Shown: positions 62,661 through 64,000 of the stretch, one piece after another
How positions within the stretch are numbered: the stretch's first letter is position 1
How the letters are laid out: each line of letters starts with the position of its first letter
Source: Caulobacter segnis ATCC 21756
GTDB lineage: Bacteria > Pseudomonadota > Alphaproteobacteria > Caulobacterales > Caulobacteraceae
Assembly (NCBI RefSeq): GCF_000092285.1
Contig: NC_014100.1
Location: 2,046,001-2,110,000, forward strand
Direction: 5' to 3'
DNA: 64,000 nt
The notes under the pieces: model-generated
What the model was told of the DNA's origin: nothing
The model's database searches: none
The model's input: only the letters and a program-made list of their open reading frames with translations
Translations under genes and position numbers: made by a program

Positions 62661-63488
62661 ATGCTGAACTCAATCAACACCAATCCTGGTGCGCTTCTGG
62701 CGCTCCAGAACCTGAACGCCACTAACACGGAGCTCAACACCACCCAGAGCCGTATCAACACCGGCAAGAAGGTCGCAAGCGCCAAGGACAACGGCGCGAT
62801 CTGGTCGATGGCTAAGATGCAGAGCGCGAGCTCGTCTTCGTTGAACGCCGTGAAGGATTCGCTCCAGCGCGGTCAGTCGACGATTGATGTTGCTCTCGCG
62901 GCAGGCGACAGCATCACCGATCTGCTCATGAAGATGAAGGAAAAGGCCCTGGCCGCTTCCGACACTTCGCTGAACACCGCTTCGTTCAACGCGCTGAAGG
63001 CCGACTTCGACTCCCTGCGCAAGCAGATCACGAAGGCCGTGGATAACGCCACGTTCAATGGCGCTAGCCTGGCCACCGGATCTGTCGCCGCGATGACGTT
63101 CCTGGCCAATGCCGATGGTTCGGGCTTCACCGTGCAAGCGCAGACCCTGAGTCTGGCTGGCCTGAACCTGACGACGGCTACGGCGCCGACCTTCACCACG
63201 GCGACCGAGGCTAACGCCATGATCGCCAAGATGACGGACGCGCTGCAGACCGCGACGAACAAGCTGTCCGCTCTAGGCACGTTGTCGACGGGCCTGGATA
63301 CGCATCTGACCTTCGTCGGGAAGCTGCAGGACAGCCTCGACACCGGCGTGGGCAACCTCGTCGATGCGGACCTGGCGAAGGAAAGCGCCAAGCTTCAGTC
63401 GCTGCAGACCAAGCAGCAACTGGGGGTGCAGGCTCTTTCGATCGCCAACCAGACCCCGCAGTCGATCCTGTCGCTGTTCAAGGGGTGA
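62661..63488 (+). CDS. fljJ: Flagellin FljJ (29-kDa type)
   Basis: A 275-residue flagellin that assembles nearest the hook in Caulobacter. N-terminal D0/D1 ([66 protein letters not shown]) and C-terminal D0 ([38 protein letters not shown]) are complete, with a short central domain. The unusual MLNS rather than M(A/P)LNS N-terminus and its size fit FljJ. A weak ribosome site (GGTAGGTC) precedes the ATG. Sigma-54 promoter and hairpins surround it. Confidence 0.9.
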   Translation: MLNSINTNPGALLALQNLNATNTELNTTQSRINTGKKVASAKDNGAIWSMAKMQSASSSSLNAVKDSLQRGQSTIDVALAAGDSITDLLMKMKEKALAASDTSLNTASFNALKADFDSLRKQITKAVDNATFNGASLATGSVAAMTFLANADGSGFTVQAQTLSLAGLNLTTATAPTFTTATEANAMIAKMTDALQTATNKLSALGTLSTGLDTHLTFVGKLQDSLDTGVGNLVDADLAKESAKLQSLQTKQQLGVQALSIANQTPQSILSLFKG

Positions 63489-63497
63489 TCTCCGATA

Positions 63498-63527
63498 CGC
63501 CGGACGGCTGTCACAAGCCGTCCGGCG
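63498..63527 (+). terminator. Terminator directly after fljJ
   Basis: 12-bp perfect arms CGCCGGACGGCT and complement around GTCACA, 9 bp after the stop, followed by a pyrimidine-rich run CCTCTTTCC. Confidence 0.75.
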
Positions 63528-63576
63528 CCTCTTTCCCGCTGGGTGCGCAAAGAGTGCCCGGCAATAATTTCCCATG

Positions 63577-63615
63577 CACAAAGACCCCCGGCAGGAATTG
63601 CCGGGGGTCTTTGTG
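63577..63615. terminator. 17-bp perfect hairpin matching the ftr (FlbD) consensus
   Basis: Perfect arms CACAAAGACCCCCGGCA (63577-63593) and complement (63599-63615) around GGAAT. Within it, CCCCGGCAGGAATTGCCG fits the ftr pattern CC-CGGC--AAA--GC-G with one mismatch. Its centre is about 84 bp upstream of the next flagellin's -24 element, so it may be both a bidirectional terminator and the FlbD enhancer. Confidence 0.7.
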
Positions 63616-63677
63616 GTTAATGAACATATAACTCTTATTTTTCAGTGGTTTGGCCGGTTGTGGCCGGTGGGCATTTT

Positions 63678-63692
63678 TGGCCCGGCAATTGC
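63678..63692 (+). promoter_or_regulatory. Sigma-54 promoter of the second flagellin gene
   Basis: TGGCCCGGCAATTGC is a consensus -24/-12 pair, 73 bp before the second flagellin start. Confidence 0.88.
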
Positions 63693-63705
63693 TACAGGTT
63701 CTACC

Positions 63706-63718
63706 GAGCAAAATGCTC
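63706..63718 (+). promoter_or_regulatory. 5'-terminal mRNA hairpin of the second flagellin gene
   Basis: GAGC-AAAAT-GCTC starts 14 nt after the -12 element. The stem is short, but the loop type and position match the fljJ leader hairpin. Confidence 0.4.
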
Positions 63719-63764
63719 CCGGCAGCCAAAATGGCGTCGGACACCTTGAAAAGGACCTATTCGT

Positions 63765-64000
63765 ATGCCGCTGAATAGCATCAATACGAACGCGGGCGCT
63801 CTGATCGCCCTGCAGAACCTGAACTCGACCAACAGCGAGCTCCAGGTCACCCAGCAACGCATCAACACGGGCAAGAAGATCTCGTCGTCGAAGGACAACG
63901 GCGCGATCTGGGCTATGTCCAAGGTGCAATCTTCGACGGCCCAATCGCTGAACGCCGTGAAGGACTCGCTGCAACGCGGCCAGTCCACCATCGACGTGGC
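63765..64000 (+). CDS. Flagellin FljK or FljL (3' end outside window)
   Basis: The first 78 codons of a second flagellin, [20 protein letters not shown], then [19 protein letters not shown] and [17 protein letters not shown], running off the window. It has AAGGA 10 nt upstream. In Caulobacter the gene after fljJ is fljL or fljK, which the visible part cannot separate. Promoter and leader organisation copy those of fljJ, a tandem duplication. Confidence 0.9.
   Translation, partial: MPLNSINTNAGALIALQNLNSTNSELQVTQQRINTGKKISSSKDNGAIWAMSKVQSSTAQSLNAVKDSLQRGQSTIDV

Overview
The window is high-GC alphaproteobacterial chromosome, almost certainly a Caulobacter of the crescentus/vibrioides/segnis group. 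The evidence is gene content: a ccoNOQP-ccoGHIS block with hemN, a flmH-flmG / flbT-flaF / tandem flagellin cluster with sigma-54 promoters, kdsA-hldD, and secreted plant-polysaccharide enzymes. Genes are tightly packed, with many 1-4 nt ATGA/GTGA/TGATG overlaps. I saw no tRNA, rRNA, CRISPR array, prophage or insertion sequence.

Layout. 1-2.5 kb: 3' part of a secreted exo-rhamnogalacturonan-lyase-like protein. 2.6-12.9 kb: microaerobic respiration, with a small divergent membrane protein, ccoNOQP (cbb3 oxidase), ccoG-fixH-fixI-ccoS (assembly and copper), hemN and an OmpW-type protein; FixK/FNR-type boxes precede ccoN, hemN and, weakly, ompW. 13.1-14.9 kb: a RutA/RutB-like pair. 14.9-24.3 kb: a pentose-utilisation locus with aldose epimerase, arabinose/galactose 1-dehydrogenase, AraD1/GguC-family protein, a divergent sugar-acid dehydratase, a GH51 arabinofuranosidase and a GH95 fucosidase. 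Three copies of a TNGTNNGACAA operator lie in its promoter regions. 24.3-32.4 kb: an FAD oxidoreductase, then a leftward run of old yellow enzyme, mercuric-reductase-like flavoprotein, DUF4126, metC, sseA and a cysteine synthase. 32.4-36.7 kb: two photolyases flanking a cyclopropane-fatty-acid-synthase-like methyltransferase. 36.8-38.7 kb: kdsA and hldD (LPS core). 38.8-41.5 kb: an HMG-CoA-synthase-like protein fused to a DUF35 domain, next to a thiolase. 41.5-55.9 kb: housekeeping and poorly characterised genes, including recG, a polar amino-acid ABC transporter, a FabH-like synthase, a sterol-desaturase-family hydroxylase, an NrtR-like protein and an HD phosphohydrolase. 55.9-57.2 kb: a universal stress protein and a small protein behind a strong FixK box. 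57.2-59.0 kb: a lipoprotein and a MoxR ATPase. 59.1-64.0 kb: flagellin modification (flmH, flmG), flagellin mRNA control and secretion (flbT, flaF), fljJ, and the start of the next flagellin.

Three regulatory themes recur. FixK-type boxes with near-identical spacing tie cco, hemN and the universal stress gene into one low-oxygen regulon. A shared FadR/GntR-like palindrome ties sugar-acid catabolism to arabinofuranosidase. Each flagellin gene has the same arrangement: an upstream hairpin, a sigma-54 promoter about 85-95 bp downstream of it, and a hairpin with an AAAAN loop at the predicted mRNA 5' end. Two predicted alpha/beta hydrolases (DUF3089 and esterase-D-like) lack the nucleophilic serine, and the HMG-CoA-synthase-like protein lacks the usual His/Asn motif, so family names there should not be read as activities.
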